Shown: positions 11,633 to 23,342 of the stretch, piece by piece
How positions within the stretch are numbered: the first letter of the stretch is position 1
Layout of the letters: the number at the start of each line of letters is the position of its first letter
DNA from: Jaltomata sinuosa
Lineage: Eukaryota; Streptophyta; Magnoliopsida; Solanales; Solanaceae
Assembly (NCBI GenBank): GCA_003996215.1
Contig: QJPP01004053.1
Span: 48,094-112,093 of the forward strand
DNA length: 64,000 nt
Direction of reading: 5' to 3'
Made by a program: the position numbers and the translations under genes
The notes under the pieces: model-generated
What the model was told of the DNA's origin: nothing
The model's database searches: none
The model's input: the letters and a program-made list of their open reading frames with translations, nothing else

Positions 11633-11650
11633 GATGGGAGGCAACCCATC
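11633..11650 (+). other. Conserved hairpin, AGGCAA loop
   Basis: GATGGGAGGCAACCCATC forms a perfect 6-bp stem (GATGGG/CCCATC) around the loop AGGCAA. Related words occur at 27315-27332 on the minus strand (GTTGAGAGGCAACCTAAC) and at 43309-43320 (AGAGGCAACCCA), each in the 3' half of another Athila/Tat element. The position in front of the env-like frame suggests a role in the RNA, such as splicing, translation or packaging; that is inference. Confidence 0.6.
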
Positions 11651-12832
11651 ATTTTAAAATTTTGAAGTCATTTTTGGAATTTTATTTTTAGAATAGGTTA
11701 GTATATTATTTGTGACTAATCTGCAAGGTTTCAAAAAAATTTGAGTTAAAATGGACAGGTTGAGATGTTGGAGGAATGCAAAAATAGTGGTTGCCCTGGC
11801 TCTATCTAATATTTGGTGCAGGAGTCGGTCCTGCAAACTTTTTGATGCAGGAGTAGTCTTTTGTCTATAGTGGCAGAGATAGCTGAGCCCGAAGAAATCT
11901 GCAAAAGCGATGAAAATACCACATGTGCGGTTATGCAGAAGCAATCAAATATCCAAAGTTGTGCATGTTGGGTACTTTTTCATAAAAGGGAACGTAAAAA
12001 ATATTCAAACCTTTCACCCTTCTATATCTCACTCACTCGTTTCTCATCCCAAACAATTTCAACCTTAATTCTCCAAATATCAATCACCTCACTCTCACAC
12101 ACTGCACAACTGTAAACAAGTGAAAAAAATTTCCCACCAAAGCAAAAAGAAAAAGAAGGTTCCTTGTTCAAGAGGAAAAAGGATGAAATTTTACTTACCA
12201 TTTTTTAAATTACTTCAAATTAAGGTATTATTTTTGTTATCTATAGATCTTTAACTGCATATGAAAGGTAAATCATACCTTATCTATATAGTTGCTCTTA
12301 ATCTGTTGAAAGTTTGAGAAAAATTTTATGTTAGGGCATGAATTTTGTGTGTATAAATTTTGATGAAATTGGGTCATGCATTTTGTAAATCTTGAAATTT
12401 TGAACATGTATGATTGTCATGTATTAAAGTTTGGAAATCTTGAGTACAATTTTTACTAAAAACCATGTTTGAATTTCATAAAAGTCGACAGTTCTGGGTT
12501 GGTTCATGAAGAAGGAGAAGCCACACAAGCAGAATTTGTTCTGCAAGAGTGATGCCACTCCTGTGTTGATTTTCTCAAGGTACGATAATCCCTGCACAAT
12601 ACCAATCCTGCAGAGCAAAACTTCTTCTTCCAATGCGATCTCGCACTTGCGATGCATTTTTTGTAGGTGTGGCCACTACACGAAAATCTACTATCCAGTA
12701 GCTTTGCATCTGATGCTTGCTGAGCCTTTTTGGCTTGGTTCTTTGGATAAATTTTAATGTTTTAAATTGCTTGACATGATTCCATACTCCTCCTAGATTT
12801 ATTTTGAATTTTTAAGTACGTTGAGCTACAAA
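11651..12832 (+). other. Noncoding spacer between hairpin and env-like frame
   Basis: About 1.2 kb without a recognisable protein. The parts at 11765-11850 and 12505-12665 hold CpG- and TGCAGG-type words (for example GCAGGAGTCGGTCCTGCA) that resemble the CpG-palindrome patches of LTR U3 regions in this window. A displaced LTR fragment is therefore possible. The short open frames on both strands have no family resemblance. Confidence 0.4.
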
Positions 12833-14071
12833 ATGGATCAAAACATCAATGAAAATGCAACATAGGGCAATGAAATTAAAGACGAGGTTGTGGAAGTGTA
12901 GTACGACACTATGAGGTTCATGTCCCTTCCTTTCTAGTGCTAATACTATAACAACATACTCTACAAAAAGTTAAATCCAAAGGGGGACATGCTTCATGCC
13001 TACTCAATGTGAAGCTAATATAGAATGTGTGAGGGAGCTTTATGCAAACCTAAAGTACACAAACTTTAACAACCTTGAACTTAACATAAGGGGAAAGACA
13101 GTGAGGTTCGGACCTGAGAAGATTAATAAGGTTTATGGTCTTCTAAATCATCCACTCAAGCCAATACAAGCAAAGGATAATTTCTCTTAAAGTTGGCTAC
13201 TATCTAAAATATCCCCCCAGGAAAAACTGTAAAGTGGGCAAAGATGAAAAAAGGCATCTAGGCGAGTGACTTCATTGCTGAAGCAAAAATATGGTTTAGT
13301 ATTATATATAACAGAGTGTCGCCTTACTCTAATGTGTCTGATGTTCCAAGTGTTAGGGCCTGTATGATAGCTGGCATTCTTGATGGCATCCCCGTGAATG
13401 TTGGTCATTACATAGTTTAGGAGTTGAAGGAGTATTTTCTTTAATACAACTCAAATTTGATGTTCCCCTTCTTAATTATGGAGTTATATCGGCAGGCAGG
13501 AGTTGAGGTGTGCCCCTAAGATCATGGGATACCGCCTGAGAAATCTTATCATCCATTGAAAGTGAAGGGAGAGGGTGGTGCTTTTAAGAACAAGAAGAGG
13601 AATCTGGAGATTACTATGGGATAGGATCCATCCTCCCAGGATATATAGACAGAGGGACCCTTTGGATTGCTTACTTCTCAGCTGGACAATATATGTGACT
13701 TAGTGTCAAAGCTTCCTAGTGGACCTTCACAGTCAGAGCCCTTTCCTGACCATTTCACTAGAGCAGAGATGCAGACATATCTATATGCTCAGAAGAAGCA
13801 TGCATATTCTTATGCTAACATGGAAGCATCTGTGATTATGCTTGAGAAATATTATGTTTATTTAGCCAAGGCACATGCCACTCTCCAGTAATATTTCAAA
13901 GCTGAAAAAGAGAAGAATAAGAAGAGAAGAAAGTTCATGGTGAAGATGTGGAGAGGCATTAAGGATATTTTCAAATAAGGGAAGTTGAGTAAGAAGTTTC
14001 CAGTCGGGGAGGATGACGACAATGAGGAGTACTCTTTCCTGTTAGATGATGAGGCCCAATCCTCAACTTAA
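12833..14071 (+). pseudogene. Athila env-like / putative plant transposon protein remnant
   Basis: Beginning at ATGGATCAAAAC (12833), a frame with many stops can be followed for about 410 codons. Diagnostic pieces are ECVRELYANLKY, then LNIRGKTVRFGPEKINKVYG, then ASDFIAEAKIWF, then ACMIAGILDGIPVNVGHYI. These match the pattern of the plant transposon-protein domain carried by the 3' frame of Athila-type elements: VREFYAN, a VRGK or VPF strand, an INxxYG turn and a GRPINVG-like end. A coiled-coil C-terminal part remains at 13667-13891 (MEASVIMLEKYYVYLAKAHA). It is followed by a Lys/Arg-rich and then an acidic tail (EDDDNEEYSFLLDDEA) ending at TAATAG, 14069. The role is unknown; an envelope function has been proposed for the family but not shown. 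Confidence 0.65.
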
Positions 14072-15138
14072 TAGTGATCAGCTCATCCTATAGTGTTCTA
14101 GTATGATGCAGACTTCAGGGAGCCCCTCAAACTACTTTCTCTTATTATTTAGTTTTGATGTTTTGGAGTAAGTATACTATAATGTTTTTAGTTGGGGGTG
14201 ATGGCATTTGGGTTGAAATTTATTTTTTTTACTTATGCTTGACTTGTCGCCTTATCGAGCTTGTTATTGATGCATGGTTATTGTGTGCCCTTGTCGGGTT
14301 TGTCTTGCTTGGGTGTAGTTGTGGAGGAATAATTTTGGGGATTAGTAACTTTTAATGTTTTCATTTTTAGCTTCTTTTTTTGTTATTAATTAGCTTTTAT
14401 AGTAGTTTTTTGTGACTTTTCCCGATGATAGATATAGTGGTTACTTTCTTAAGGGAGTTAGTCGCGTAGTTAGGTGTAGGTTCCCTTCTGAGCTAATATG
14501 TGGGATTGTTGGCTTATTTGGTACTAATAAAGTTAGTCTTGTGTGTGAAGTTTTTAATTTAGCATACCCCTCCAAAGGTTTTTGTGAACTTTACAAGAAA
14601 AGTTCATAGAAAGAATGATGGTAATGACAACTTTTTGACTCTTTTTGTGACTTTTGACTTACTAGTTGGTGATACTTTGGATTATGAAATATGGCTCCTT
14701 TTATTCTTGTTTAGGAAGTAAAATTGATCTATATTTAATAGTTCATGTGCCATGTGTGGTGAGTCTTTGTTGAATAATCATGTGCTTACTTGTGTCATCT
14801 AGAACTTGTCCGGTTATTCTTTCAATACTAGTCTTTCTTAAATGTATTTGGTTGGAGAGATGATCTTAGGCCTTCTTGGTAATTTTTGGAAGACCCTTTA
14901 GCCTTAAAATCCTATCATTGAACAAAATGTTATCACCAGTTGACCCCATTTGAGCTTGATATCTTTTCTTTGGCAACCACAATATAAGCCTTTTCCCTTT
15001 TTGAAATATAAATCCCTCTTTTGAACCCTTCCCTCCTTGAACTCTAAAAGTAAAATTGAGGCTAAAAACCTAATTTGGAGGTAATGGAAAGACACCTTAG
15101 AGGAGATGATCAATTCATTGTGTGTTTGTAATGAAGTA

Positions 15139-15235
15139 CCAAAAGAGCAAGTCAAAGAAAGGAAGAAATTGAAAAAGAGATCTAAAAAATTAAAAAAGAA
15201 AAAGAAAAAAAAAAGGAATTGTTAAAAATTGGGGC
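15139..15235 (+). repeat. Purine-rich tract, 3' noncoding region
   Basis: This is a nearly pure A/G run (AAAGAAAGGAAGAAATTG, then AAAAAGAAAAAGAAAAAAAA and so on) about 700 bp upstream of the 3' LTR. The minus-strand element has the complementary C/T run at about 23941-23985, and the plus-strand element at 44.6 kb has one at 44577-44600. It could be a second polypurine tract for plus-strand DNA priming or simple low complexity. Confidence 0.5.
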
Positions 15236-15922
15236 AGCTAGAATGGGTGATCAAAAAGGGTGCATTGTGTTGTATGGAAATGTAGAGAAAAATGATCACG
15301 GTTTAAAATGGAAAATATTTTGTAGTGTTCAAGAAAGGCATAGTCACATATATCCGAAATGCTTATTCTACCCTTCCCTAAGCCTACATTACAAGCTTAA
15401 CAAATTCCTTTTGAGATCTCTGATCGAGTACTTTTGAGTTAGTGGTGGATGAAAATAAGGGCAAGCCTATGGTTTGATACTTGTTAGCATTTGAAATTCT
15501 TTATTGAGTGTGAGTGATTTTGTGCATTTGTCCCTTGTATTATCATTGTCAATATAGTGATTTTGGTACTTTATTTCTTGTGAGGACATATGAATTAGGA
15601 TAGGTAGTGATGTTGATAAATTCCAAAATGAGTCAAATGAGTATATTTGGTAAACTAGTGGTTTTGAGTCACTTTTTGAGGATTGGTTTTTTTCACTTAA
15701 TTCTTGAAACTTGATTGTGTTCTTGAATTGCGTTTTGAATTGAGGGAGTTATTTGGACAAAGTTCACATGTTTGTAGACTAATTATTAGTACTAACCAAA
15801 GTCATAGGCGTTGTGCTTAATTGGATAATGTGAATTGATAATGATAGTGATGATACTTGTGCTTGAAATGATAGAACCTCATTGGATTTTGATTTTAACT
15901 TACTTGAGGACAAGCAAAGACT

Positions 15923-15937
15923 TTAAGTTAGGGGTGT
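15923..15937 (+). other. Polypurine tract (plus-strand primer site)
   Basis: The word TTTAAGTTAGGGGTGT sits immediately before the LTR start TGATAAGTGG. Its G/A-rich core and position match the Athila/Tat polypurine tract (compare TTGAGGGTGT before 45008). It is shorter and less pure than chromovirus PPTs. Confidence 0.55.
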
Positions 15938-17292
15938 TGATAAGTGGTGATTTTACCACTTAGTAGAGTCTCTTTACTTAAGCTTTGGATCTTTTATTTG
16001 TAATGTGAGGCTATTTATAGTGTGAATTGTTATTATTTCAGGTATATTAATTTATGATGTGAATCTGGATCAAATGATCCAAGGCTGGGCATAAAAGAGT
16101 GAATAAATGAATGTGGGCTGCCAATAATATCGCTCCAGCAGAGAAGCTTTGCTTCTGCAGACCCGCACCAATGCGATAGCTACAGTTCCATAGAATCTGC
16201 ACATGTAAGCCTAGTGTTACAGCTGCGGTGCTGCACCAGCAAAGAAAAGCCGCACAAGAAGAGTTATTGTGAGAATCTAAGGCTCGCACCTGTGAGTAGC
16301 AATTTGTCGCTATAAAATTGCACCTGCGATGAAGGTGCGGCTGATGGGCTTCAGTTTTCCCAAAATGGTCATTTCACATTATTCTTATCCCCAATCCATA
16401 TAAAACTCATCCAGCTATCTTGAAACACATCTTTGGCTAATTTTTCAAGCATTAGAGGCTAGGGCTCTCAACTAAGATTGGAAGCATTCAATGACAAATT
16501 CTTACTCATTTCTTCAATTTCTTGTTTTGTAATGAATATTTATGGGTGTAGTTGCTAATTTTGGATTTGAATATTGTATTAGAGATTCTGTTCTTTTGGA
16601 ATTAATTGAATACTTTCTAGTTTATGAAATGGGCCATTGTTTATCTAATTAATCTTATGCTTTTATTGCTTTCCAAGGGGAGTGATCAGCCCTTGAACTT
16701 GTCCTTTTACTTTAATTGAGCTCGAAAGAGAAAACTGAAATTGGGGAAGGATAATTAGCGCGATTTGAGGCTTTAAACCTCATCTAATGGATTCGATCTA
16801 GAAATATGAGAATCCAAGTATTGCCTAAAATTGAAATGTCTTTGTTGTCACTTAACTAGGTTCTAAAGAACTAGTTAAGAAATATTTGCTTATGGTCGAG
16901 AGATGTTGGCAGATAATTGAGATTTCAAGGCTAATTGTTTGTCCCATGATTAATTTGTAGTAGATAATTATTGATAGACAATTATTAATTGAAATGATGG
17001 TATGGATATATGTTGATTTCACATTTTCAAATCCCCTATTTTCCCTTGCTTGTGAAGGTCATTGATCACTTTATCCATTTTCTAGTTGATTGTATCTTTG
17101 TTCATTTCTAAATCAAAAACTTCCAATAGATTTATCATTTTGTGTTTGGAGCAACCTAATAGGTTGTAATTCCTTGCTTTCTTGATCTCTCTTATATTGT
17201 TCCCTGTGGGATTGACCCCGACTCTATGTTGGGTGATTATATTTCATACGACTATTTACATTTCTCATTCCAAGAGGTGGATTTGGACGTCA
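15938..17292 (+). repeat. 3' LTR of the Athila-like element
   Basis: The LTR runs from TGATAAGTGGTGATT to GGATTTGGACGTCA, 1355 bp. The U3 includes a CpG/TGCRG palindrome-rich patch (16125-16345) and a TATA-like CATATAAAAC at 16397-16406. The downstream half aligns with the truncated 5' LTR. The motif TCCCTGTGGGATTGACCCC is at 17201-17219. The boundary at 17292 rather than 17295 was chosen because both LTR copies are identical up to GACGTCAT. Confidence 0.75.
16397..16406 (+). promoter_or_regulatory. TATA-like box of the Athila-like 3' LTR
   Basis: CATATAAAAC lies about 460 bp into the LTR, just after the CpG-palindrome patch and before an AT-rich leader. The corresponding part of the 5' LTR is missing, so the element can no longer be driven from its own 5' end. 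Confidence 0.45.
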
Positions 17293-19812
17293 TCAATTAC
17301 TGACTAAGTTGAAGGATCGGGGGAAGCTTCACTATTCAGATTACTATTAGGCAGCAATTGGTAGCTTGTGCATTGTGTGATCTTGGGGCTAGTAAAAATT
17401 TGATGCCATTGTCTATCTTCAAGACTATGGGACTTAGTAGCCCCTGCCCTACTACTACTCTATTGCAGTTAGCCAACAAATAATTGGCTAGACCAAATGG
17501 AATAATATAGGATGTGTTAGTGCAGGTTAGCTCACTCATATTTCTGGTGTACTTTGTCATCTTAGACTTTGAGCCAGACCCTAAAGTCCCATTTTTTTGG
17601 GACGTCCATTCTTAGCCATAGGAAGAGCTTTCATCGATGTTGAAGTGATGCAACTTACTATGAGAGCACATGATAATGTAGAGGTTTTTGATGTTTATTA
17701 AGAACTGAATCTGCTTGCAGTATATGAGGAGTTGTCTGGCATTACAGTGATAGATGTTAATTCAGAAATACCATTGATTTCATCAAAATATCTGTTGGAG
17801 AGAGCACTTATGGGGAAAGATATTTTTAAGGACGTTGCAACCTAAGAGATGATTCAATATGTATCTTGCCAGTATTCACTATCAGAGGGGTGAGTTTGAG
17901 CCTCTAAATAGGCCTCCTCCCAAGCAATCGATTGAAGAACCTCCTAAGCTTGAACTCAAGGTACTTCCATCACTTTTGAAGTATGCCTTCTTAGGAGATG
18001 ATGACACATTACTAGTGATTCTTATTGCTGAATTGGTTGAAACACAAGTTAGAGAGGTGTTGCATGTTTTGTGATGACAAAAGAGAGCAACGGGGTAGAA
18101 AATATCTGATGTTTAGGGACTCAATTTGGCTTTTTGTATTCTTAAGATTTTCATGGAAGAAGGTTGCAAGCCAACCAGAGAGCATCAAAGAAGACTAAAT
18201 CTGGTCATGAAAGATGTGGTGATAAAAGAGGTAATCAATTGGCTAAATTCAAGTATTATTTATCCGATTTCTAGTAGCAAATAGGTTTTCCCAGTTCAAT
18301 GTGTCCAGAAGAAAGGATGGATGACAGTTGTGCACAATTAGAAGAATAAGCCAATTCCTACTAGAACAGTTGGGTTACAAATTTGCATGGACTATAGAAA
18401 GTTGAATGAATCCACCAAAAAAGACCATTATTATATTCCCTTCATTGACCAGATGTTGGACAGACATTCAGGCCAAAAGTACTATCATTTCTTAGATGTC
18501 TATTCGGGCTACGATCAGATAACTATTGCACCAGAGGACCAGGAAAATACAACTCTCACTTGCCCCTATGGCACATACGCTTTCAAGCGGATGCCTTTTG
18601 AGCTTTGCAATACACCAGCCACATTTCCGAGATGTATGATGGCAATATTCTCAGAGATGGTGAAAGACTTTGTTGAGGAATTTATGGATGATTTTTCAGT
18701 CTTTGGTAGCTCATTCGAAGCATGCTTGAAGAATTTATACGAAGTGCTTGCACAGTGTGAAAAGACTAATTTAGTCTTGAATTGGGAGAAGTGCCACTTT
18801 TTGGTCAAGGAAGGGATAATCCTTGGTCATAAGGTGTCACATAGAGGTCCTTAGGTGGATCGGTCTAAGATATAGGTGATTGAAAAGATACCAGCCCCTG
18901 TATTTGTAAGGGGAGTGCATATTTTTCTTGGACATGTTAGGTTCTATAGGCGCTTTATCAAAGACTTTTCCAAAATCTCCAGACCCATGTGCATACTATT
19001 AGAAAAAGAAGTGAAATTTGATTTATGTGATGAATGTGATAGGCATTTGAATAGCTGAAGAAGAGGTAAGTTGAAGCTCTTACTTTGATCGTACCAGATA
19101 GGGAAATTCCATTTTAGTTGATCTGTGATGTGAGTGATATTCCTATGGGAGCTATACTAGAAAAGAGAAAAGACAAAATCTTCCACTCCATCTATTATGA
19201 TAGTAATACTCTTGATGTGGCTCAAACAAACTAGACTGTGACAAAGAAAGAGATACTAATAGTGTTGTACAATTTTGACGAATTTCATTCTTATCTTGTA
19301 GGGACTAAAGTGATTGTTCATACAGATCATGTTGCTATCCATTACTTTTTCAACAAGAAAGATGTGAAGTCAAGGATTATTAGGTGGATTCTCTTACTAG
19401 ACGAGTTTGATCTTGGGGTCAAGGATAGAAAAGGAACAGAAAACCAGGTAGCTAACCATATATCAAGACTTGAAGATTGGTCTCATGTGACTAAAGATGG
19501 GAATATTCGTGCGGATTTCCCTAATGAACAACTCCTTGTATTGAGCGTTCAAGAACTACCATGGTATGCATACATTGTCAATTTTGTTGGTGAGTGGGGT
19601 GTACCCTCTGTAGGCAAACACCAAATAGAAAAAGAAGCTCTATCACGACTGTCGATTCAATATATGGGATGATCCCTATTTGTTCAACAAAGAGCCTGAC
19701 AAAGTGGTTAGGAGATGTATCTCGCAGAGTAACGTGAACTAGGTTATGGAGAAGTGTCATTCTTATCCCTATAGAGACATCATGAAGGTAAAAAAATGGC
19801 ACAAAAGTTATT
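17293..19812 (+). pseudogene. Athila-type pol fragment: protease, RT, RNase H, start of integrase
   Basis: Reading across frames gives, in order: an aspartic protease (CDLGASKNLMPLSIFK near 17375, where the usual D-S-G-A is D-L-G-A; then GRPFLAIGRAFIDV near 17605); an RT approach (LLKYAFLGDD near 17975); the RT core (MDYRKLNESTKKDHY at 18387, YHFLDVYSGYDQI, the active-site box FMDDFSVFG at 18681, NWEKCHFLVKEGIILGHK); the connection domain (FLGHVRFYRRFIKDFSKI at 18925); RNase H (VIVHTDHVAIHYFFNKKD at 19312, RWILLLDEFDL, GTENQVANHISRLE); and the beginning of the integrase zinc region (near 19660-19800). The FMDD box is typical of Athila/Tat RT. Many stops and frameshifts make it a pseudogene. 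Open pieces are 18387-18854 and 19238-19672. It abuts the 3' LTR at its left and is cut by a solo LTR at 19813. Confidence 0.9.
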
Positions 19813-21905
19813 TGTCACGACTCAGACCATCGTGAGTGGCACCTACCCAACCCCCGGGTGAGCGAACCAACAATGACCCTCATTCTAACAGCTCAAAACT
19901 AGTGTACAAATAAGTAAACTAGAAATAAATAACCAAAGCCAACACTATTATAAATAACCTGTGGAAATCCCTCCCTAGAACCTGAAAGTCATCGTACCAA
20001 AATACTACCAAAAATCTAGAATACGGGGATGCAACCCCAATGTAAATAAGTAGAGTTTAAGCCCGAAACAAGTGGGCTACAACTAGTGCAAAAGAAACTA
20101 AGGCAGCTCGATCGAAACAGCTCACCCATGATGTCTTGATGCGTTAGGCCTACAGGTGAGGTCGTGCGTCAACCGCCGAAAGATTTCCTGTACTCACAAA
20201 AAAGATACACAAGTGTAGAATCAGTACACAACCACCGTGTACTAGTAGGATCATCAACCAGTTTCCAAATAAGCAATATATGAGCAGTACAATAGCCAAG
20301 TAGAAGTATAGGAAACATGTAAACAAGCCAACAGATATCCCTAGACTACAAGTCTCTTCCTAGCTTGTTCCCACATGTAACCCACCCTTATAACCATGAT
20401 CAACCATCAATACTAATCAATAATTATACCATTTTACATATCCCGGACCCACTCTGGGATCCCCCTAAACAACACGTAAGTGTTAAATATGCAACCCGGC
20501 CTACACCAAGACCAAACTAACAGAACAATAATCATAACCCGGCCTCTCAAGGACCATGTGCAATATCACAAATCATAAATACAGCCCGGTTCACTCATGA
20601 AACCAAAATCAAATGCACAGTGCAAATAAGTAAACCCATACCAGGCGTGGTACCCGAGCCAACCGTTTGTTATCCTGTACCAGGCGTGGTACTCGACCTA
20701 ACCATTAGTATTCCTTACTAGGCATGGTACCCAACCTAACCGAATGTCATACAAAATCCAAAGTCACAAACAATGAACAATCAAACTTGTAAACCAACAA
20801 GCAACAATACCTAGTTTATTTCACAAGACTAATAACAAGACCCTTAGACATTCCTAAATCATTCCGTAAGCATGCAACTCATACAACACTTAGACAAAAG
20901 TACACAAATATAAAATGCATATAGGAATCAATAACCATCACCTACCTCGAAGTATTCCAAGCTCTATTAAACCGGAGCTTTCCCCTTTTTAGGATCCCTT
21001 ACTTGTTCTTGGTCTAGAAACAAACGCACAAGAACTATAATCAATTAAATCCCAATCCCCAGGCCAACCTATGATCATTCCACCCATTCCCGGGTTTTTC
21101 CATCATTAATTCACCTAAATTCATCATTTTTACGGATACCTTTAGAGAATTATGGCTAACTGATCATCACCCATCATCAATAATCAAGACCCAAGAACTC
21201 TAGCACCCTAGAATCCCCCTTTTCCCCGGATCCTTCCATTCCTAGGTCATTCCAAACCTTCCCCCAAGTCTACCCCTAGCAATTTTAAAGTGTAGGAAAT
21301 ATAGTACGAAGGTTGGGGAGTACAAACTTTACCTTTAGGAGAAAAAATGGTGAAAACTGATGGAAATTGCCCAAAATCTCCCTCTTCTTCTCCCAAAATG
21401 TCTTTGTTGAAAACTGACTATTTTGGGGAAGTTTCTGCATTAAATCCCATCACACTCCACTATAGTGGTTCGCTCCACTATAACAGTACCACCGTAGCAT
21501 AGTCGATCGCTATGGCTGAGGCTGATCGATATTGACTTTCACTGTAGCTGTATTTTCTCTGCTACGACGGAGGTCGCTATGGCGGTGTGTCAACCTCCAT
21601 AGCACTTGACATGGGATAGAAAGTCGTAAAGTCCCTCAAATTACTCCATTTTATAACACACTTATTTTTCCGACGTCTCAGAACAACCCCTTCACGTCAA
21701 CCTCGATACCGAGAGTTTTATTTACCGGAATTTGATTCGAAAAAGTCCCTTGGACTCCTTTATGTATTAGTTAAATGGAAAACTAGCTCAATTTAAAACA
21801 CGTAACCCAATCCTTACCGAATTTTCAAACTCCCAAACCCGGAGGTTTCTAACTCTAAAAATTAGCACGAATTGTTTACCCATAATGACGGACCCGGTTG
21901 TTACA
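19813..21905 (-). repeat. Solo gypsy LTR, minus orientation
   Basis: On the plus strand the element begins TGTCACGACTCAG and ends CCGGTTGTTACA. Read on the minus strand it begins TGTAACAACCGGGTCC and ends GAGTCGTGACA, the canonical form. The flanking bases are TTATT (19808-19812) and GTATT (21906-21910), a 4-of-5 match consistent with an old target duplication. Its 2093 bp carry no internal region. A patch of short palindromic words with TATAGTGG and CGCTATGGCGG lies at about 21460-21605. It ends the Athila pol fragment abruptly. Confidence 0.7.
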
Positions 21906-21915
21906 GTATTATAAT

Positions 21916-23342
21916 TGTTGGACTCTCAGGTTAGGCTTATACACACGGAAGTGTATATGGTCTAACAAGTAATATAGGACTTGTGAGTCCAGATATCGAT
22001 CCTATAGAGAATTGATGAATTAAAAACTATAACGAACTCTTATTCTAACTATTCAATGATGTAAATAAGAATATTGTTTAGTTTAGCTAATTAACTACTA
22101 ACTACTATAATTCTAATACTTATGATAATTTTAGGTTGTTTTGTGATTTCAGAGATGATTAGTGATCCAGGGTTGCAGACGTAGAATAATCCAGTTGAGT
22201 TATCAGTTAACTAGTTTGGCTAATTTCCTAGTTACTAGTTGCAGGTTGATATTCGCAATATTGAGCATCTTTTCTAACTATCTCCATGCCTACTCGACTA
22301 TTTCTAATACCTATATTCCTATGGTCGTTGATCGATAGTGAAGTGCATGTGATTTGTCTTCCGTATCAATTAAGCAAGGCTAACAGGTATCTTCCTATCC
22401 ATGTTAGCAAAATGTTCCCCCCATAAGGGATCCAGGACCAAGATCTACCTCTTCATATTGCGAATGTAAGTTCTCTATTCCTAGTTCAACTTACAAACCA
22501 TAGATAGTACTTAATAATTGGCTAGAGAATTAAGTAATTAAGATCAAGAAAAGATAAGCAACTCAAATAGTAGAAATCCAATCAAACTACTTCAACATTC
22601 AAACAACAATGTTCATATTCATCCACAACCCTAGATGCTATGAGTTTAGCTACTCATGAACTGATTACAAAAGCAATAATCAATGAATAAGCAAAGATTC
22701 AATCATACAAAGTAAAAAGAAAAGAAAACCCTAGGTAGAAACCCTTGGGTCTCCATCTCGGCGTGTTTCTCCCCCAAGAATGCCCTCCTGTCTTATTTTA
22801 TTTATCTTTTATCAATGTTCTCTCTTCTCTTCTATTGTTATTCCTTAAAATCTGAAGAAACATAGTATTTATAGGCATTAGGAGGGTTACGGGTCAGATC
22901 TAGGTCGAAAAAACCAATTCTGGCCAAACTAGGCCAGAATTTGGCCTGTGACCTCCCCCTGTACGGCGCTCTATGCAGTGTTGTATTACATTATATTATT
23001 CCACTTGTGGCTTCTGCTCTAGTGCACTGCGAGGGCGCTTGGGGTGGCGCCCAGGGCCTCAACATAGTGCATATTTTTCCTTTCTTCACTATTTTACCTC
23101 CGTTAAGCTCCCATCTTGATCTCCTAACCATTGAAATGCTTCAGATCATCTTCCTCAGCTCTTACTCAGACTTCAAAGCTTCATAATTCTCTGTATCCTT
23201 GCAAAATCCTTTACTTTTCAATCTACACATCAAAATAAGCTACGTAAGTATAATTCATATAAAATAAGCTCAAAAGCGTCTTAAAACAAGTAAAATGTGA
23301 GGTAATCTATATCATAAAAATACTACTTTTAACTTCACATCA
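21916..23342 (-). repeat. 3' LTR of the minus-strand Athila-like element
   Basis: On the minus strand the LTR starts TGATGTGAAGTTAAAAG (23342) and ends GAGAGTCCAACA (21916), 1427 bp. It follows a polypurine tract reading AAGTGTAGGGTCT. A TATA-like CCTATAAATAC is at 22865-22875. The late motif TTCTCTATAGGATCGATATC lies at 21992-22011. A GC-rich block with repeated GGCGC words (22955-23065) precedes the TATA on the transcribed strand. Confidence 0.7.
22865..22875 (-). promoter_or_regulatory. TATA-like box of the minus Athila-like LTR
   Basis: Minus-strand CCTATAAATAC lies about 470 bp from the LTR start. The match in sequence and position with the TATA-like words of the other Athila/Tat LTRs supports it. 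Confidence 0.45.

Larger units (their letters stand above)
14072..15937 (+). other. Long 3' noncoding region of the Athila-like element
   Basis: About 1.9 kb without coding signal, T/G-rich in its first half. It includes a purine-rich tract (15139-15235) and, just before the 3' LTR, the word TACTTGAGGACAAGCAAAGA and then a short polypurine tract. A long 3' noncoding region is normal for Athila/Tat elements. The open frames at 14155-14355 and 15219-15437 look like chance. Confidence 0.55.
9085..17292 (+). mobile_element. Athila-like LTR retrotransposon derivative lacking pol
   Basis: Two related direct repeats (9085-9852 and the 3' part of 15938-17292) flank about 6.1 kb. Between them, in order, are a small zinc-knuckle frame, a long acidic coiled-coil remnant, a hairpin with an AGGCAA loop, an env-like or plant-transposon-protein remnant, a purine-rich tract and a polypurine tract next to the 3' LTR. 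No protease, reverse transcriptase or integrase motif lies between the LTRs. It is therefore either a deleted copy or a non-autonomous derivative that relied on a related element. Every frame carries stops. Confidence 0.75.
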
